The notes: a model not told the origin generated them from the sequence alone. A DNA stretch of 64,000 nt from Sedimenticola sp. (GCA_026985055.1 JALSQZ010000059.1:1-64000), one strand, 5' to 3'; shown: positions 18,936 to 28,651, counted from the stretch's first letter. Translations and numbers: made by a program.

Positions 18936-19271
18936 ATGACTGAGTCCACAGAACCGCAGATCCCCGCGGATGAGGATCCGACCATGACCGCCAATGCCCT
19001 CAAGGCCATGGCGCATCCTCTACGCTGGAAGATTCTCTGCACCCTGGGAGAAACCGAGCTTTCCGTGGGGGAAATCGTGTCCCGTACAGGCACTTCCCAG
19101 AGCAACATCTCCCAGCATCTGGAGCAATTGCGCAACAAGAACATTGTTACATCACGCAAGGAAGCCAATCGCATTTATTACCGGATTCGCAACGGCAAAC
19201 TGCTGGAGCTCATCGGAACCATGCGTGAAGTGCTCTGCCCGGTCAATCTGGACGATCGGTACGACAAATAG
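18936..19271 (+). CDS. ArsR-family winged-helix transcription regulator
   Basis: A 111-residue regulator. The ArsR core runs from about residue 16 (ALKAMAHPLRWKILCTLGE) through the recognition helix region SRTGTSQSNISQHLEQLRNKN to the wing ASRKEANRIYYRI-type segment. The typical ELCVCDL metal site of arsenic sensors is absent, so the signal is not obviously a metal. The ATG at 18936 is chosen since GGAG lies upstream; a TTG three codons earlier is possible. Its place after a kinase and response regulator suggests it may share their stimulus. Confidence 0.85.
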   Translation: MTESTEPQIPADEDPTMTANALKAMAHPLRWKILCTLGETELSVGEIVSRTGTSQSNISQHLEQLRNKNIVTSRKEANRIYYRIRNGKLLELIGTMREVLCPVNLDDRYDK

Positions 19272-19278
19272 CCGGAAG

Positions 19279-19423
19279 TCCGAAAAAATCCTTCCATGGA
19301 ATTTTTCTGGTCGCAAAGAGGAAATACGATTTCCTCTTTGCTCCCATTTTCAATCACTTGTGGTGATGGAAAATGGTGGGATATCCCGGTCCCACTCGGG
19401 CATCCCGATTTTTCGAGATGCCC
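19279..19423 (+). repeat. Hairpin-rich repeat, copy 2
   Basis: Second full copy of the roughly 150-bp element, same orientation as copy 1. It fills the space between the convergent ArsR-type and TraB-type genes. The right-end stem (GGGCATCCCGA with TCGAGATGCCC, one mismatch) ends 10 bases before the stop of the leftward TraB-type gene. The central stem CATTTTC...GAAAATG around CACTTGTGGTGA is intact. Confidence 0.85.
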
Positions 19424-19433
19424 TTTTGTCTAT

Positions 19434-20639
19434 CTATCCGCTTCCGCTCAATTGCCCCACGATACGGAATCCGGCAACATAGGTGCCGATGGCCGATCCC
19501 AGGGTGCTGAAGAGGAACACCAGCAGGGTACGGGATACCCGGTTCTTCCACCAGCCTGTCCAGTGGGTGGTGTCATGACGCAGCCTGCTGAAATCTTCCA
19601 CGGTAGGTTTTCTGAACCAGAGTTCGGCCGCCGCCGTGACCATTCCCGCGCCAATGGTCGGGTTCAATGAGGTTATGGGAGCGGCTACAAAAGCGGTGAC
19701 CACCGTGAAAGGATGAGCGCCAGCCAGAGCTGCGCCTATGGCGGACAGGCTGCCATTGATCAGCACCCAGCTCCATACCAGTTGCCAGCCCAGTTCCGGA
19801 CTGCGATGGAAGCCGATGCCAAAGCCGATGAATACCAGCGCCACGATGAGCCAGGGCAGCAGCTTTGGCCAGCGGGAAGGCGGGGGCAGACGGTCAAGCT
19901 CGGCAATGCTTCGTGCCGGGTTGTCGATGCCGTGGCGGAGTTTCTTGCGGATGCCTTTGAGGTGTCCCGCTCCCACAACGGCAAGAATGTCCGCATGGCC
20001 ATTTTCCTCGATTTCCTGGGCCAGACGCGCTGCCATGTACTCGTCTCTTTCCTCGATGAGCGGGCGGTACAGATCCCCACGGTCATGGGCGAACTCGGCA
20101 AAGGTCGTTTCCAGCATGTCGCCTTCCTTGAGTTTTTCGATTTCCTCCTCGTCCACGTTTTCCCGGGATACGAGAGAAACCAGCAGGCCGGTAAACAAGG
20201 TCCAGCGTTTCCACCAGGAAAGGTTGCTGGCGGTGCGTTTCAATGTTGTGCCGATCTCGCGATCGATCAGCAGCACCGGCAGATGGTGCTCCCGGGCCTT
20301 GTCTATGGCCATGCGCTGTTCTGCGCCGGGCTCGATGCCAAACTGCTCGGCGAGGCGCTGCTGATAGGCGCCCATGGCAAGATTGGCGATGACCATGGAG
20401 GCCTTGCCGCTGCGGATGACTTCCATGAGATTCATCTTGGCCAGGGCATCGGGCGACAGCATGGCATTGTAGCGGCTGGGACAAAGCTCGACCGCAACCG
20501 CATCGTATTCGCCGTTTTCCATGAGCTCTTCTACCTTGTCCGCACTGGCGCGGGATACGTGAGCAGTACCCAACAAAGTGATTTTGCTGTCCTTTATGGA
20601 CAGCTCTTGTATGGGTTCCTGGGATGATGATTCATGCAT
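19434..20639 (-). CDS. TraB family membrane protein
   Basis: A 401-residue protein. The N-terminal domain has the TraB/PrgY signature ITLLGTAHVSRASADKV followed by AVAVELCPSRYNAM, a fold related to TIKI/GumN-type proteases. The C-terminal part (about 260-400) has several hydrophobic helices, so the protein is membrane-anchored. TraB of Enterococcus shuts down pheromone; the role in proteobacteria is not known. The ATG at 20639 is preferred since the more upstream in-frame codons run into the divergent lipoprotein gene. The two genes start back to back. Confidence 0.85.
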   Translation of the reverse strand: MHESSSQEPIQELSIKDSKITLLGTAHVSRASADKVEELMENGEYDAVAVELCPSRYNAMLSPDALAKMNLMEVIRSGKASMVIANLAMGAYQQRLAEQFGIEPGAEQRMAIDKAREHHLPVLLIDREIGTTLKRTASNLSWWKRWTLFTGLLVSLVSRENVDEEEIEKLKEGDMLETTFAEFAHDRGDLYRPLIEERDEYMAARLAQEIEENGHADILAVVGAGHLKGIRKKLRHGIDNPARSIAELDRLPPPSRWPKLLPWLIVALVFIGFGIGFHRSPELGWQLVWSWVLINGSLSAIGAALAGAHPFTVVTAFVAAPITSLNPTIGAGMVTAAAELWFRKPTVEDFSRLRHDTTHWTGWWKNRVSRTLLVFLFSTLGSAIGTYVAGFRIVGQLSGSG

Positions 20640-20711
20640 GATAGGGAAGTTTGCTTTACCGCATTGGGCTGGGATAATACCAGCATCCTCAACCGGTATG
20701 GAGTGTTTGCG

Positions 20712-21119
20712 GTGAAAATGTTTTTTTTCGGGCTGCTGCTCGTTTTTTCCCTGGGTTCCTGTGAAACCATGCAAAGCGCGGAAAGGAAGAACAAAATGGA
20801 TTTCGATCTCAAGCTCTACGGGCATGAAGTGCGCTGGGGAGAGATCGAGGCCCTGCCATCCTATCTCAAGCCGGAACTGGTGGAGGAGCAGGCGCCGCTG
20901 GCGCACAAGCCGGAAAACATCAGGGTAACGGAATATGAACTGCTGGTGCCTCCACGTGAAATCGAAGAGGAGCCGCCCAGAGTAGCCCAGACAGTGCGTA
21001 TCAACTATGTGTTTCGTGATCGCCAGGTGGTGAGGACACTTGTCGACAAGCAGCTCTGGGAATACGATGCAGCTGCCAAGAAGTGGTTTCGCGCCAACCC
21101 CATACCGGTGTTCAAATAA
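20712..21119 (+). CDS. Small predicted lipoprotein
   Basis: A 135-residue protein with a short hydrophobic leader and lipobox (LVFSLGSC, cysteine near residue 16). The remainder is charged and soluble, with no motif I recognise. The GTG at 20712 is preceded by GGAG at a seven-base spacing; an ATG two codons further in is the alternative. The stop TAA overlaps the ATG of the next gene, so the two are coupled. Confidence 0.7.
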   Translation: MKMFFFGLLLVFSLGSCETMQSAERKNKMDFDLKLYGHEVRWGEIEALPSYLKPELVEEQAPLAHKPENIRVTEYELLVPPREIEEEPPRVAQTVRINYVFRDRQVVRTLVDKQLWEYDAAAKKWFRANPIPVFK

Positions 21120-21772
21120 TGCCGCTGGTACCCTTCAGTGAATATCCTGGCCGGCATGAGCGGCATTTTCGGCGCAAGCTGGACAATCCTCTTTTTCCAC
21201 GGCCCGTTCTTGACTGGGGTGAAGATGAACTGCTGGAAGTGCAACGCAGGGATCATGAAGAGCTGATGGCTTTTTTGCAGTCCCTGCGCGCTCTGGTGCA
21301 ACGCGCCGTGCAACTGAAACCAAATGAAGAAACCCAGGTGATCCTGGATCTGAAAGCAGAACTGGAAAAACATTATGAGCAGGCCTGTGGCCTGGCGGAT
21401 CAGCAGGAAGGCAACAAGCAAGCCATTCGTCAGTTGGTGGAGGTGATCATGAACACCATTCGCCGCAATGCCGCCGGAGACGCCCTGGCGGAGCAGGAGC
21501 TTGCCGAAGAAGAGCTGGCGCGCAATACCCATTTTGAACTGCTGGAACAGGCTCTGGTAGCGGACCTGCTTCATCCTGACAGTCTCATCGAGCCTGATGA
21601 GCTGGCCGTGGTACTGCTGACCGAGGATGAAACCCAGGTGCTGGCCGCCTGGAAACTGTTCGATGGGGAGCAGCAGCAGCTTTTGCTGCAGCAGATGCGT
21701 GCTGTCCTGAAAGAAAATGATGTGTCTGACAACGCACTCGGGCGGCGTTTGGAATTGTTTGTGGAAAGCTGA
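21119..21772 (+). CDS. Hypothetical protein, coupled to the lipoprotein gene
   Basis: A 217-residue, acidic, mostly helical protein with no signal peptide or membrane segment. Leu, Gln and Glu are abundant (for instance EEELARNTHFELLEQAL-like stretches), suggesting coiled-coil character. The start is fixed by the TAATG overlap with the upstream lipoprotein gene. I do not recognise the family and no function can be proposed. Confidence 0.7.
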   Translation: MPLVPFSEYPGRHERHFRRKLDNPLFPRPVLDWGEDELLEVQRRDHEELMAFLQSLRALVQRAVQLKPNEETQVILDLKAELEKHYEQACGLADQQEGNKQAIRQLVEVIMNTIRRNAAGDALAEQELAEEELARNTHFELLEQALVADLLHPDSLIEPDELAVVLLTEDETQVLAAWKLFDGEQQQLLLQQMRAVLKENDVSDNALGRRLELFVES

Positions 21773-21861
21773 TGTGCTGAAACCTTCCCCGGGAAGCACG
21801 GGGAAGGAAGAAGGTGGGTCTGCAGGGCGTTTCGACAAATCGGGATTGCCTATAACGGGCC

Positions 21862-21884
21862 GTTGAAAAACACAGTTTTTCAAC
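21862..21884 (+). terminator. Hairpin downstream of the 21119 gene
   Basis: GTTGAAAAA (21862-21870) pairs perfectly with TTTTTCAAC (21876-21884). It is one of several CTGTTGAAAAAC-type hairpins in the window and may act as a terminator or transcript stabiliser; there is no U-run after it. Confidence 0.4.
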
Positions 21885-21899
21885 ATCCTAACAAGAGGA

Positions 21900-22045
21900 T
21901 CTCGAAACATTCCTTCCATGGAATTTTTCTCGTCGCAAAGAGAAAATGCGATTTCCTCTTTGCTCCCATTTTCAATCACTTGTGGTGATCGAAAATGGTG
22001 GGACATCCCTGTCCCGCTCGGGCTTATCGATTATTCGATATGCCC
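21900..22045 (+). repeat. Hairpin-rich repeat, copy 3
   Basis: Third full copy of the roughly 150-bp element, between two convergent genes. The final base of its right-end stem (GGGCTTATCGA with TCGATATGCCC) is shared with the stop codon of the leftward gene, so the stem forms the immediate 3' end of that reading frame. Confidence 0.85.
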
Positions 22046-22353
22046 TATACTTCCAGATCCGGGTTGTTTTCGATCAACATGTCATAGGCAGTGCGGATGC
22101 TATCGTGCCGCTGCATGCCCAGGCTGTCCGGCTCCACGGGACCCACTTCAACGTCCGGGTTGCCGCGATAGACCTGCTGCAGGGATGTAATCACCGGTAC
22201 TGCAGACGCCCCGGGATTGCTGATGCCCTCGGAAAGGCTGGGGATATTGGGATCGAGATCCTCGCTGGCCAGTTGGCGTTCATAGGCGAAGGTCTCGGCA
22301 AATGCCATGTTGCTTGCCAGGAAAAAGGCGGAAACTGCGATAATTGTTTTCAT
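22045..22353 (-). CDS. Small exported protein of unknown function
   Basis: A 102-residue protein with a clear Sec signal peptide (MKTIIAVSAFFLASNMAFA, cleavage after AFA near residue 19). The mature part is about 83 residues, acidic and Pro/Ser-rich with no cysteine, so it is probably periplasmic. The ATG at 22353 is preferred because it gives the signal peptide and has a purine-rich AGGACAG upstream. I do not recognise the family. The reading frame ends within the stem of a repeat element. Confidence 0.65.
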   Translation of the reverse strand: MKTIIAVSAFFLASNMAFAETFAYERQLASEDLDPNIPSLSEGISNPGASAVPVITSLQQVYRGNPDVEVGPVEPDSLGMQRHDSIRTAYDMLIENNPDLEV

Positions 22354-22451
22354 GCTACTGTCCTCACTCGTATCGTTTGTTGTGTGCTTAATAAGACCCA
22401 TACAAAACTGTTTTCATTTCCACGGATATTGATTCAGGAGTTCTGTCTGGC

Positions 22452-23915
22452 ATGAAATACCAGGATTTGCGAGATTTCGTTTCCCAGCTTGAACAGCAGG
22501 GTGAGCTGAAACGTATAAAGGTGGAGGTTGACCCTCATCTGGAGATGACCGAGATCAGTGATCGGGTTCTGCGTGCCGGCGGTCCGGCGTTGCTGTTCGA
22601 AAATCCCAGAGGGCATGACACGCCGGTGCTGACCAATCTGTTTGGTACTGCCCATCGTGTTGCCCTGGGTATGGGGGAGAACTCCGTGGAAGCCTTGCGT
22701 GAAGTGGGCAGGTTGCTTGCCATGCTCAAGGAGCCGGATCCCCCCAGAGGCATGAAGGATGCCTGGGACAAGCTTCCCATGTATCGCAAGGTTCTGGATA
22801 TGGCGCCCAAAGAGCGTCGCTCGGCTCCCTGTCAGGAACTGGTGCTGGAAGGTGATGAAGTAGATCTGGGCCGGCTGCCGGTGCAGACCTGCTGGCCAGG
22901 TGATGCCGGGCCGCTCATAACCTGGGGGCTGGTGATTACCCGCGGTCCGCACAAATCCCGGCAGAATCTTGGTATCTACCGCATGCAGGTCATCGGTCGC
23001 AACCGGGTGATCATGCGCTGGCTGGCTCACCGGGGTGGTGCGCTGGATTTCCGTGAATGGCAACAGGCGCATCCGGGAGAGCCTTTTCCCGTGTCTGTTG
23101 CTCTGGGGGCGGATCCGGCAACCATCCTTGCCGCAGTCACGCCGGTGCCCGATACCCTGTCGGAATATGCCTTTGCCGGCTTGCTGCGTGGCGCGCGAAC
23201 GGAAGTAAGCAAAAGTCTGGGTAACGAGCTGCAGGTTCCGGCATCGGCAGAGTATGTCCTGGAAGGGGTGATCCATGCGGACGACATGGCGCCGGAAGGG
23301 CCGTTTGGCGATCACACTGGCTATTACAATGAAGTGGATGAATTTCCGGTGTTCAGCATCGAGCGCATCACCCATCGCCGTGATCCGATCTATCACAGCA
23401 CTTATACCGGCCGGCCACCGGATGAGCCGGCGATTCTTGGCGTGGCATTGAACGAGGTGTTCGTGCCCATCCTGCAGAAACAGTTCCCCGAGATCATTGA
23501 TTTCTATTTGCCGCCGGAGGGATGCTCCTACCGCATGGCCGTGGTGAGCATGAAGAAGCAGTACCCCGGTCACGCCAAACGCGTGATGTTTGGTGTCTGG
23601 TCTTTCCTGCGCCAGTTCATGTACACGAAATTTGTCATCGTCACCGATGATGATGTGAATGTGCGTGACTGGAACGATGTCATCTGGGCCATGACTACGC
23701 GCATGGATCCGGCCAGGGATGTAACCATGGTGGAGAACACGCCCATCGATTATCTGGATTTTGCATCTCCCATATCCGGCCTGGGATCCAAGATGGGCTT
23801 CGACGCCACCAACAAATGGCCGGGAGAAACCGATCGGGAGTGGGGCAGGCCGATTGCCATGGATGACGATGTAAAAAGGAAGGTGGATGAACTCTGGGAC
23901 AGCCTGGGGTTGTAG
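22452..23915 (+). CDS. ubiD: UbiD-type 4-hydroxy-3-polyprenylbenzoate decarboxylase
   Basis: A 487-residue prenylated-FMN-dependent decarboxylase of the ubiquinone pathway. The UbiD features are present: the opening [19 protein letters not shown], the [14 protein letters not shown] segment, [24 protein letters not shown] central stretch and the C-terminal [10 protein letters not shown]. Length agrees with E. coli UbiD. It would need UbiX to supply the flavin cofactor, which is not in this window. The following HD-GYP gene starts five bases after its stop, suggesting a shared transcript. Confidence 0.95.
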   Translation: MKYQDLRDFVSQLEQQGELKRIKVEVDPHLEMTEISDRVLRAGGPALLFENPRGHDTPVLTNLFGTAHRVALGMGENSVEALREVGRLLAMLKEPDPPRGMKDAWDKLPMYRKVLDMAPKERRSAPCQELVLEGDEVDLGRLPVQTCWPGDAGPLITWGLVITRGPHKSRQNLGIYRMQVIGRNRVIMRWLAHRGGALDFREWQQAHPGEPFPVSVALGADPATILAAVTPVPDTLSEYAFAGLLRGARTEVSKSLGNELQVPASAEYVLEGVIHADDMAPEGPFGDHTGYYNEVDEFPVFSIERITHRRDPIYHSTYTGRPPDEPAILGVALNEVFVPILQKQFPEIIDFYLPPEGCSYRMAVVSMKKQYPGHAKRVMFGVWSFLRQFMYTKFVIVTDDDVNVRDWNDVIWAMTTRMDPARDVTMVENTPIDYLDFASPISGLGSKMGFDATNKWPGETDREWGRPIAMDDDVKRKVDELWDSLGL

Positions 23916-23920
23916 GTTCG

Positions 23921-25180
23921 GTGAAGAAGTTTCTTGACAGAAAATTGCGGCAGTACATTCAGTGTCATTGCAGTGACACGCGCGATTCCCTGCGCTGCGC
24001 TCAGGAAACCATCCTCTATGGAATGTTGGGAATCTCTTCCGTGGTCTTTCTCTTTCCTTATGTCATGGGTGTAATCCTGGCGGCAAGGCTGGGGTTGTGG
24101 CCCGTGATTCTTATCGACACGCTGGCCTATGGCTGGTTGCTGTTTCTCATGTTCTACCGGAACCTTTCCTATCATGGCTACGCATATGGAGTACTGATGC
24201 TGATCGAGTTTCTCGGTCTGGCGTTGCTGATCGTGACCGGGAATCATGGTGCTGGTTGGCTGTGGCTGTTTCTCGCGCCAGTAATGGCGGCTTTGTTGCT
24301 TGATCGCCATACCGGATACCGGGTTGCTTTCGGTGGTGCGGCAGCAACCGTGATTCTTGCGTTGCTGGACTGGCTCCTGGGGCCCGGCTGGATGCACCTG
24401 CTACGGGATGGTTTGCCGTCATTCATGGCTATTGTCAGTAATTATCTGGCGCTTTCCGTGGTTGCGGTATTCATTATCGGTCGCCTGTTGGGTAGCCTGG
24501 AGACCACCCTGGGAGTACTGCGTGAGCGTACCCGGGAACTCGAGCTGACCCAGGAAGTCACCGTGGATACCATGGCGTCTCTCGCGGAATACCGGGACAT
24601 CGAAACCGGCAATCACATCGTCCGCACCCGAAAGTATGTCCAGCTGCTGGCGCGTCAGCTCCAGCGGCAGTCACCCGAGCTGGCCGCTGGTCTGGATGAT
24701 GAGACTGTCGAACTGTTGTCGCATTCCGCACCCTTGCATGATATTGGCAAGGTAGGCGTCCCGGATGATATTTTGCTCAAACCAGGACGCCTGACAAAAG
24801 AAGAATTCGAAGAAATGAAAAAACATACCCGTTACGGCCGGGATGCCCTCATGCATGCCGAGGAAAAGCTGGGAAGTAACCATTTCCTGCGTCTCGCGGC
24901 GGAAATCGCCTGGACTCACCATGAGAAATGGGACGGTAGCGGATATCCCAGGGGGTTGTCGGGAGAACAGATTCCCCTGTCGGGCCGGATCATGGCCGTC
25001 GCCGATGTCTATGATGCCCTGATATCCAAACGGGTATACAAGGAGGCCACCAGCCATGAGAAAGCTCTTGCTTATATCGTGGAACATGCCGGGAAGCAGT
25101 TCGATCCGGAAGTAGTACGGGCTCTTCTGTTGGTTGCCGAAGACTTCAAATCCATCGCCCGCGAGTTTTCCGACCAGTGA
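23921..25180 (+). CDS. Membrane HD-GYP phosphodiesterase
   Basis: A 419-residue protein with an N-terminal membrane domain (about six helices between residues 25 and 190) and a C-terminal HD-GYP domain. The catalytic motifs are HSAPLHDIGKVGVP, a second histidine in KKHTRYG, and HHEKWDGSGYP, the form that degrades cyclic di-GMP in characterised proteins. There is no receiver domain, so the stimulus probably acts on the membrane part. Translation starts at a GTG five bases after ubiD. Confidence 0.88.
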   Translation: MKKFLDRKLRQYIQCHCSDTRDSLRCAQETILYGMLGISSVVFLFPYVMGVILAARLGLWPVILIDTLAYGWLLFLMFYRNLSYHGYAYGVLMLIEFLGLALLIVTGNHGAGWLWLFLAPVMAALLLDRHTGYRVAFGGAAATVILALLDWLLGPGWMHLLRDGLPSFMAIVSNYLALSVVAVFIIGRLLGSLETTLGVLRERTRELELTQEVTVDTMASLAEYRDIETGNHIVRTRKYVQLLARQLQRQSPELAAGLDDETVELLSHSAPLHDIGKVGVPDDILLKPGRLTKEEFEEMKKHTRYGRDALMHAEEKLGSNHFLRLAAEIAWTHHEKWDGSGYPRGLSGEQIPLSGRIMAVADVYDALISKRVYKEATSHEKALAYIVEHAGKQFDPEVVRALLLVAEDFKSIAREFSDQ

Positions 25181-25190
25181 GGCAGTTCTC

Positions 25191-27302
25191 GTGACCCAGC
25201 AATCTCTGGATGCCGTGCAGATCGGCAATATTCTGGATGAAGTCATGGAAACCGAGTTTTCCTTCCTTCACACGGAAAATATTGCTGCGGATCTTGCTGC
25301 GTTGGACGCAGATCAGCAACATTTCGTGTTGCAATGGGCGAGGCGCGTGGCCAGCACCAATGTGCAGCTGGCCTATGAGTTTTCCTGCCGCGCGCCGAGC
25401 GCTCTGAAGCGCATGGATATGGAGATGATTTCCGCCTGGTGTCTGCATGCCATGGATACCTATGACCGGGCTGGTTTGCATCCCGCCATGGAAGTGATCA
25501 AGGATCTGGAAAGCTTTCTTGCATTTGGCCACCTGCGGGCTTCGGCAGCTCTGCTGGAACAGGCAAGCCCGATACTCACTCCCTTCATACATGGTCTTTC
25601 CGGACGCAAGCTCAGTCTGGAGGAGGATACCCGAGCCTGGACGGATGGCGAGGTTCTCTATCTACCGGAAATGATGGCTCGTTTGGACACGGAAGAAGAA
25701 AATTTTCAGCTCTATAAGGCCATGGCCACCCATCTTTGGGCGCATACCCGCTACGGCACACTGAATGTAGAACCCGAGGCTCTTTTCGCACGCTATGCAG
25801 ATGAACAACGGGCGCAGCGCTGGTTCTGCCTGCTGGAGACCTTGCGCCTGGACAATTACCTGCGCCGTGATTTGCCCGGATTGTATCGGCAGATGCAGGA
25901 GCTGCAGACCCGTCTCGCGCCAACTGCGGAAGCAGACGCCCTGGAAGCGCTTCGGCAAGAGATGTCCGGCGCCTCGACCGCGCAGGATAGCGTGGCTGCC
26001 CTGGGGCGTGTTTTTGATCGGCAGATGCCTGCGCTTCCTTGCTATGCGGGTGATATGGATTTGCACCAGGCCTGGCAGGCCCGGGAGTTGCGACTGCAAC
26101 GTGAACAGGCCCGTTTCCGCGAAACCCTGCGGGTGTTGGCGGAGGAACTGCGAGGAGAAAACCAGGAGCCGCCGGAACGATTCGAGCTCAGGGAGAGCAA
26201 TCCGAACCGGGATCCCAGTGAATTGCCAGAGCTGGAACTGGTGGTGGCCGACCAGGTGATGCCGGTTCCGGATCAGGTGAAGCAGATCATGACTTCCATC
26301 CAGCTCGATCTCACGGAAATACCAGAGGATTATCTGATTCCCGCGGGAGAAGGAGAATATGATCCCTCGCTGCTGGAGGATGAAGAACCGGATCCGGACG
26401 ATGTCTGGGGCGGAACCTATCATGAAGAAGGCGCCTGGTTCTACGATGAATGGGATTTTGGCCGCCTCCACTACCGCAGGAACTGGTGCGTTCTCAGGGA
26501 GCTGGAACAGGAAGGCGGGGATACCGCGTTCTACAGACAAACACTGGAAAAATATCGCGGTCTGGTGCGTTCCCTGCACCGGACCTTTGAAGTGCTGCGT
26601 GGGGAAGACAAGGTACTGCGCCGACAACCCCAGGGTGAAGATATCGACATCGATGCCTTTGTCGAGGCGTTGGCAGACATGCAATCCGGCATGGAAATGT
26701 CCGATCGGGTGTTTGCCCGCATGCACAAGGATGAGCGAAATATTGCCGTTTTGTTCATGGTGGACATGTCAGGTTCCACCAAGGGCTGGATCAACCAGGC
26801 CGAACGCGAGGCGCTGGTGCTGCTGGTGGAGTCCCTGCAGGTGCTGGGAGATCGTTACGCCATCTACGGGTTTTCCGGCTGGGCGCGCAAGCGCTGTGAG
26901 ATATACCGCATCAAGAGTTTCGAAGATCCTCTGAGTGACCAGGTAATGGGGGCAATCGGCGCTATCGAGCCCAAGGACTATACGCGCATGGGAGCGCCGA
27001 TCCGTCATTTCAGTCGAATGCTGGAAGAAGTGGAAGCGCGAACCAAGCTGCTCATTACCCTGTCGGACGGAAAGCCCGACGACTATGATCACTACTACCG
27101 TGGAGAATACGGCATAGAGGATACACGCCAGGCCCTGTTTGAAGCCCGAGTGGCGGGTATTCACCCGTTTTGCATTACCATCGACAGGGAAGGAGCAGAC
27201 TATCTGCCGCATATGTATGGCAAGGCCAACTATGTGGTGCTGGATGATGTGGCAAAACTGCCCTTAAAGGTTTCTGATATCTATCGTAAGATTACCAGTT
27301 GA
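25191..27302 (+). CDS. NorD/CbbO-like VWA domain protein
   Basis: A 703-residue cytosolic protein whose last 200 residues form a von Willebrand factor A domain with a MIDAS motif: FMVDMSGSTKGWI near residue 525 and TLSDGKPDDYDHYYRGEYG near 625. The first 450 residues are a helical region, acidic in its middle. NorD and CbbO proteins of this layout work with a MoxR-type ATPase (NorQ, CbbQ) to activate metal enzymes such as nitric oxide reductase or RubisCO. Here no NorQ/CbbQ gene and no client enzyme is adjacent. The GTG at 25191 starts 10 bases after the HD-GYP stop. Confidence 0.82.
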   Translation: MTQQSLDAVQIGNILDEVMETEFSFLHTENIAADLAALDADQQHFVLQWARRVASTNVQLAYEFSCRAPSALKRMDMEMISAWCLHAMDTYDRAGLHPAMEVIKDLESFLAFGHLRASAALLEQASPILTPFIHGLSGRKLSLEEDTRAWTDGEVLYLPEMMARLDTEEENFQLYKAMATHLWAHTRYGTLNVEPEALFARYADEQRAQRWFCLLETLRLDNYLRRDLPGLYRQMQELQTRLAPTAEADALEALRQEMSGASTAQDSVAALGRVFDRQMPALPCYAGDMDLHQAWQARELRLQREQARFRETLRVLAEELRGENQEPPERFELRESNPNRDPSELPELELVVADQVMPVPDQVKQIMTSIQLDLTEIPEDYLIPAGEGEYDPSLLEDEEPDPDDVWGGTYHEEGAWFYDEWDFGRLHYRRNWCVLRELEQEGGDTAFYRQTLEKYRGLVRSLHRTFEVLRGEDKVLRRQPQGEDIDIDAFVEALADMQSGMEMSDRVFARMHKDERNIAVLFMVDMSGSTKGWINQAEREALVLLVESLQVLGDRYAIYGFSGWARKRCEIYRIKSFEDPLSDQVMGAIGAIEPKDYTRMGAPIRHFSRMLEEVEARTKLLITLSDGKPDDYDHYYRGEYGIEDTRQALFEARVAGIHPFCITIDREGADYLPHMYGKANYVVLDDVAKLPLKVSDIYRKITS

Positions 27303-27390
27303 GCGGACATGTTCGCATACCAACAAAAGCAGTACCCGAAAGCCGATGTTCCGGCAGGGTAAAGAAGTTCACAGGAGAGGAGGAACAAAC

Positions 27391-28080
27391 ATGAAAAAGA
27401 CCGCAGTTGCCATTCTGGCAATCATGAGCATGGGGGCTACCCAGGCACAACCTGGAACCGGCATGCCAGCCTACGGCTATGCTCCACCGCGAATGCCTGG
27501 CGCCATGCCCATGCGTCCCCCGGTCCCTGCTCCGCGTAAATATCCCGCCGACAGCCCTGCGGCTCTGGTGCAGAAGGGGTTGAGTGATCTCGTGGCGCGC
27601 CTGCAGAGCCGGAATCTCGATCCCCGCTCCCTGGAGATCTATCTGCAGGAAAAAGTAGCGCCTTATTTCGATTTTGAGTACATGGCCAAATCGGCAGCGG
27701 GCAACATGTACCGTTACATGAGTGATGAACAGAAGCAGCGCATGTCGCAGCGCATTGAAAGGCAGTTTCTGTCAACCATGGTGCAGCGTCTGGTCAGCTA
27801 CAACAACCAGGAAATACAGGTGATGTCTCAGCGCTTGAATCAGAATGGCCGCACCGGTACGGTCACTACGGCCATCAGCGGGCCGCGTGGATATCCTACC
27901 CGTCTGGATTTTCGCTTCTACAAGGCAAAGAGCGGCTGGAAGGTATTCGATGTAATGGCCAACGGGCAAAGCGCGGTCATTCATTACCGACGTCAGTTCC
28001 GCCAAACCATGTACATGCCGCCAGGCCGTAACCGGCAACTCATGATGCGGCCTTATCTCCAGCCCGTATCAGGTAGCTGA
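27391..28080 (+). CDS. MlaC/Ttg2D family phospholipid-binding protein
   Basis: A 229-residue protein with a signal peptide (MKKTAVAILAIMSMGATQAQ) and a proline-rich linker (about 22-55), then an MlaC-type domain: APYFDFEYMAKSAAGNMYR, FLSTMVQRLVSYN and GPRGYPTRLDFRFYKAKSGW. MlaC proteins shuttle phospholipid between the membranes in the periplasm. No MlaA, B, D, E or F gene is nearby, so it may be a stand-alone relative. AGGAGAGGAGG before the ATG is a strong ribosome binding site. Confidence 0.8.
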   Translation: MKKTAVAILAIMSMGATQAQPGTGMPAYGYAPPRMPGAMPMRPPVPAPRKYPADSPAALVQKGLSDLVARLQSRNLDPRSLEIYLQEKVAPYFDFEYMAKSAAGNMYRYMSDEQKQRMSQRIERQFLSTMVQRLVSYNNQEIQVMSQRLNQNGRTGTVTTAISGPRGYPTRLDFRFYKAKSGWKVFDVMANGQSAVIHYRRQFRQTMYMPPGRNRQLMMRPYLQPVSGS

Positions 28081-28100
28081 ACCAACAGGAATTGCCATAG

Positions 28101-28622
28101 ATGGAAGCGCCGCCAGGAAAACGCCTGGGAAAAGGCATGATCATTGGTGCCTGGGTGTTGCTTCTGGCGTTGCTTACACTGTTCTTTTCCCGGATTCTTG
28201 ATGAGCGCGGCAACCCCAACCAGCAGTTGGCGGGGAAGGTGTCAGAACAGGGAGTTCGGGAAATCGTGCTGAGGCGGAATGCCTATGGACATTACGTGGC
28301 CACAGGTGCGATCAACGGCCATCCGGTGGAGTTTCTCGTGGATACCGGAGCGACCAACGTGGCGCTCTCGGAAGAGCTGGCGCGCAAACTCGGGCTGGAA
28401 AGAAAAGGAGGCACTTTCAGCCATACGGCTAATGGTGTGGTGGCGGTATGGCAGACCCGTCTGGATCGCGTATCACTGGGAGTGATAGAGATGCACAATC
28501 TCAGAGCAACCATACTGCCTGATCTGAAGCCGCCGGATCAGGTCTTGCTGGGTATGAGTTTCCTCAAACCGCTGGAAATCATCCAGAAGGGAGATACCCT
28601 GATTCTGCGTCAGATGCCCTGA
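28101..28622 (+). CDS. Membrane-anchored retropepsin-like aspartic protease
   Basis: A 173-residue protein with one N-terminal membrane helix (about 13-31) and a soluble aspartic protease domain. The catalytic motif is VDTGATNVALS with Asp81, the pattern of the bacterial clan AA protease group that dimerises like retroviral proteases. A second hydrophobic glycine motif follows near residue 150 (VLLGMSFLKPL). The topology would place the domain in the periplasm. It lies 20 bases downstream of the MlaC-like gene and may be cotranscribed. Its substrate is unknown. Confidence 0.82.
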   Translation: MEAPPGKRLGKGMIIGAWVLLLALLTLFFSRILDERGNPNQQLAGKVSEQGVREIVLRRNAYGHYVATGAINGHPVEFLVDTGATNVALSEELARKLGLERKGGTFSHTANGVVAVWQTRLDRVSLGVIEMHNLRATILPDLKPPDQVLLGMSFLKPLEIIQKGDTLILRQMP

Positions 28623-28651
28623 GTATTACAGGAAAGCAGCTGCCCCCAGCA

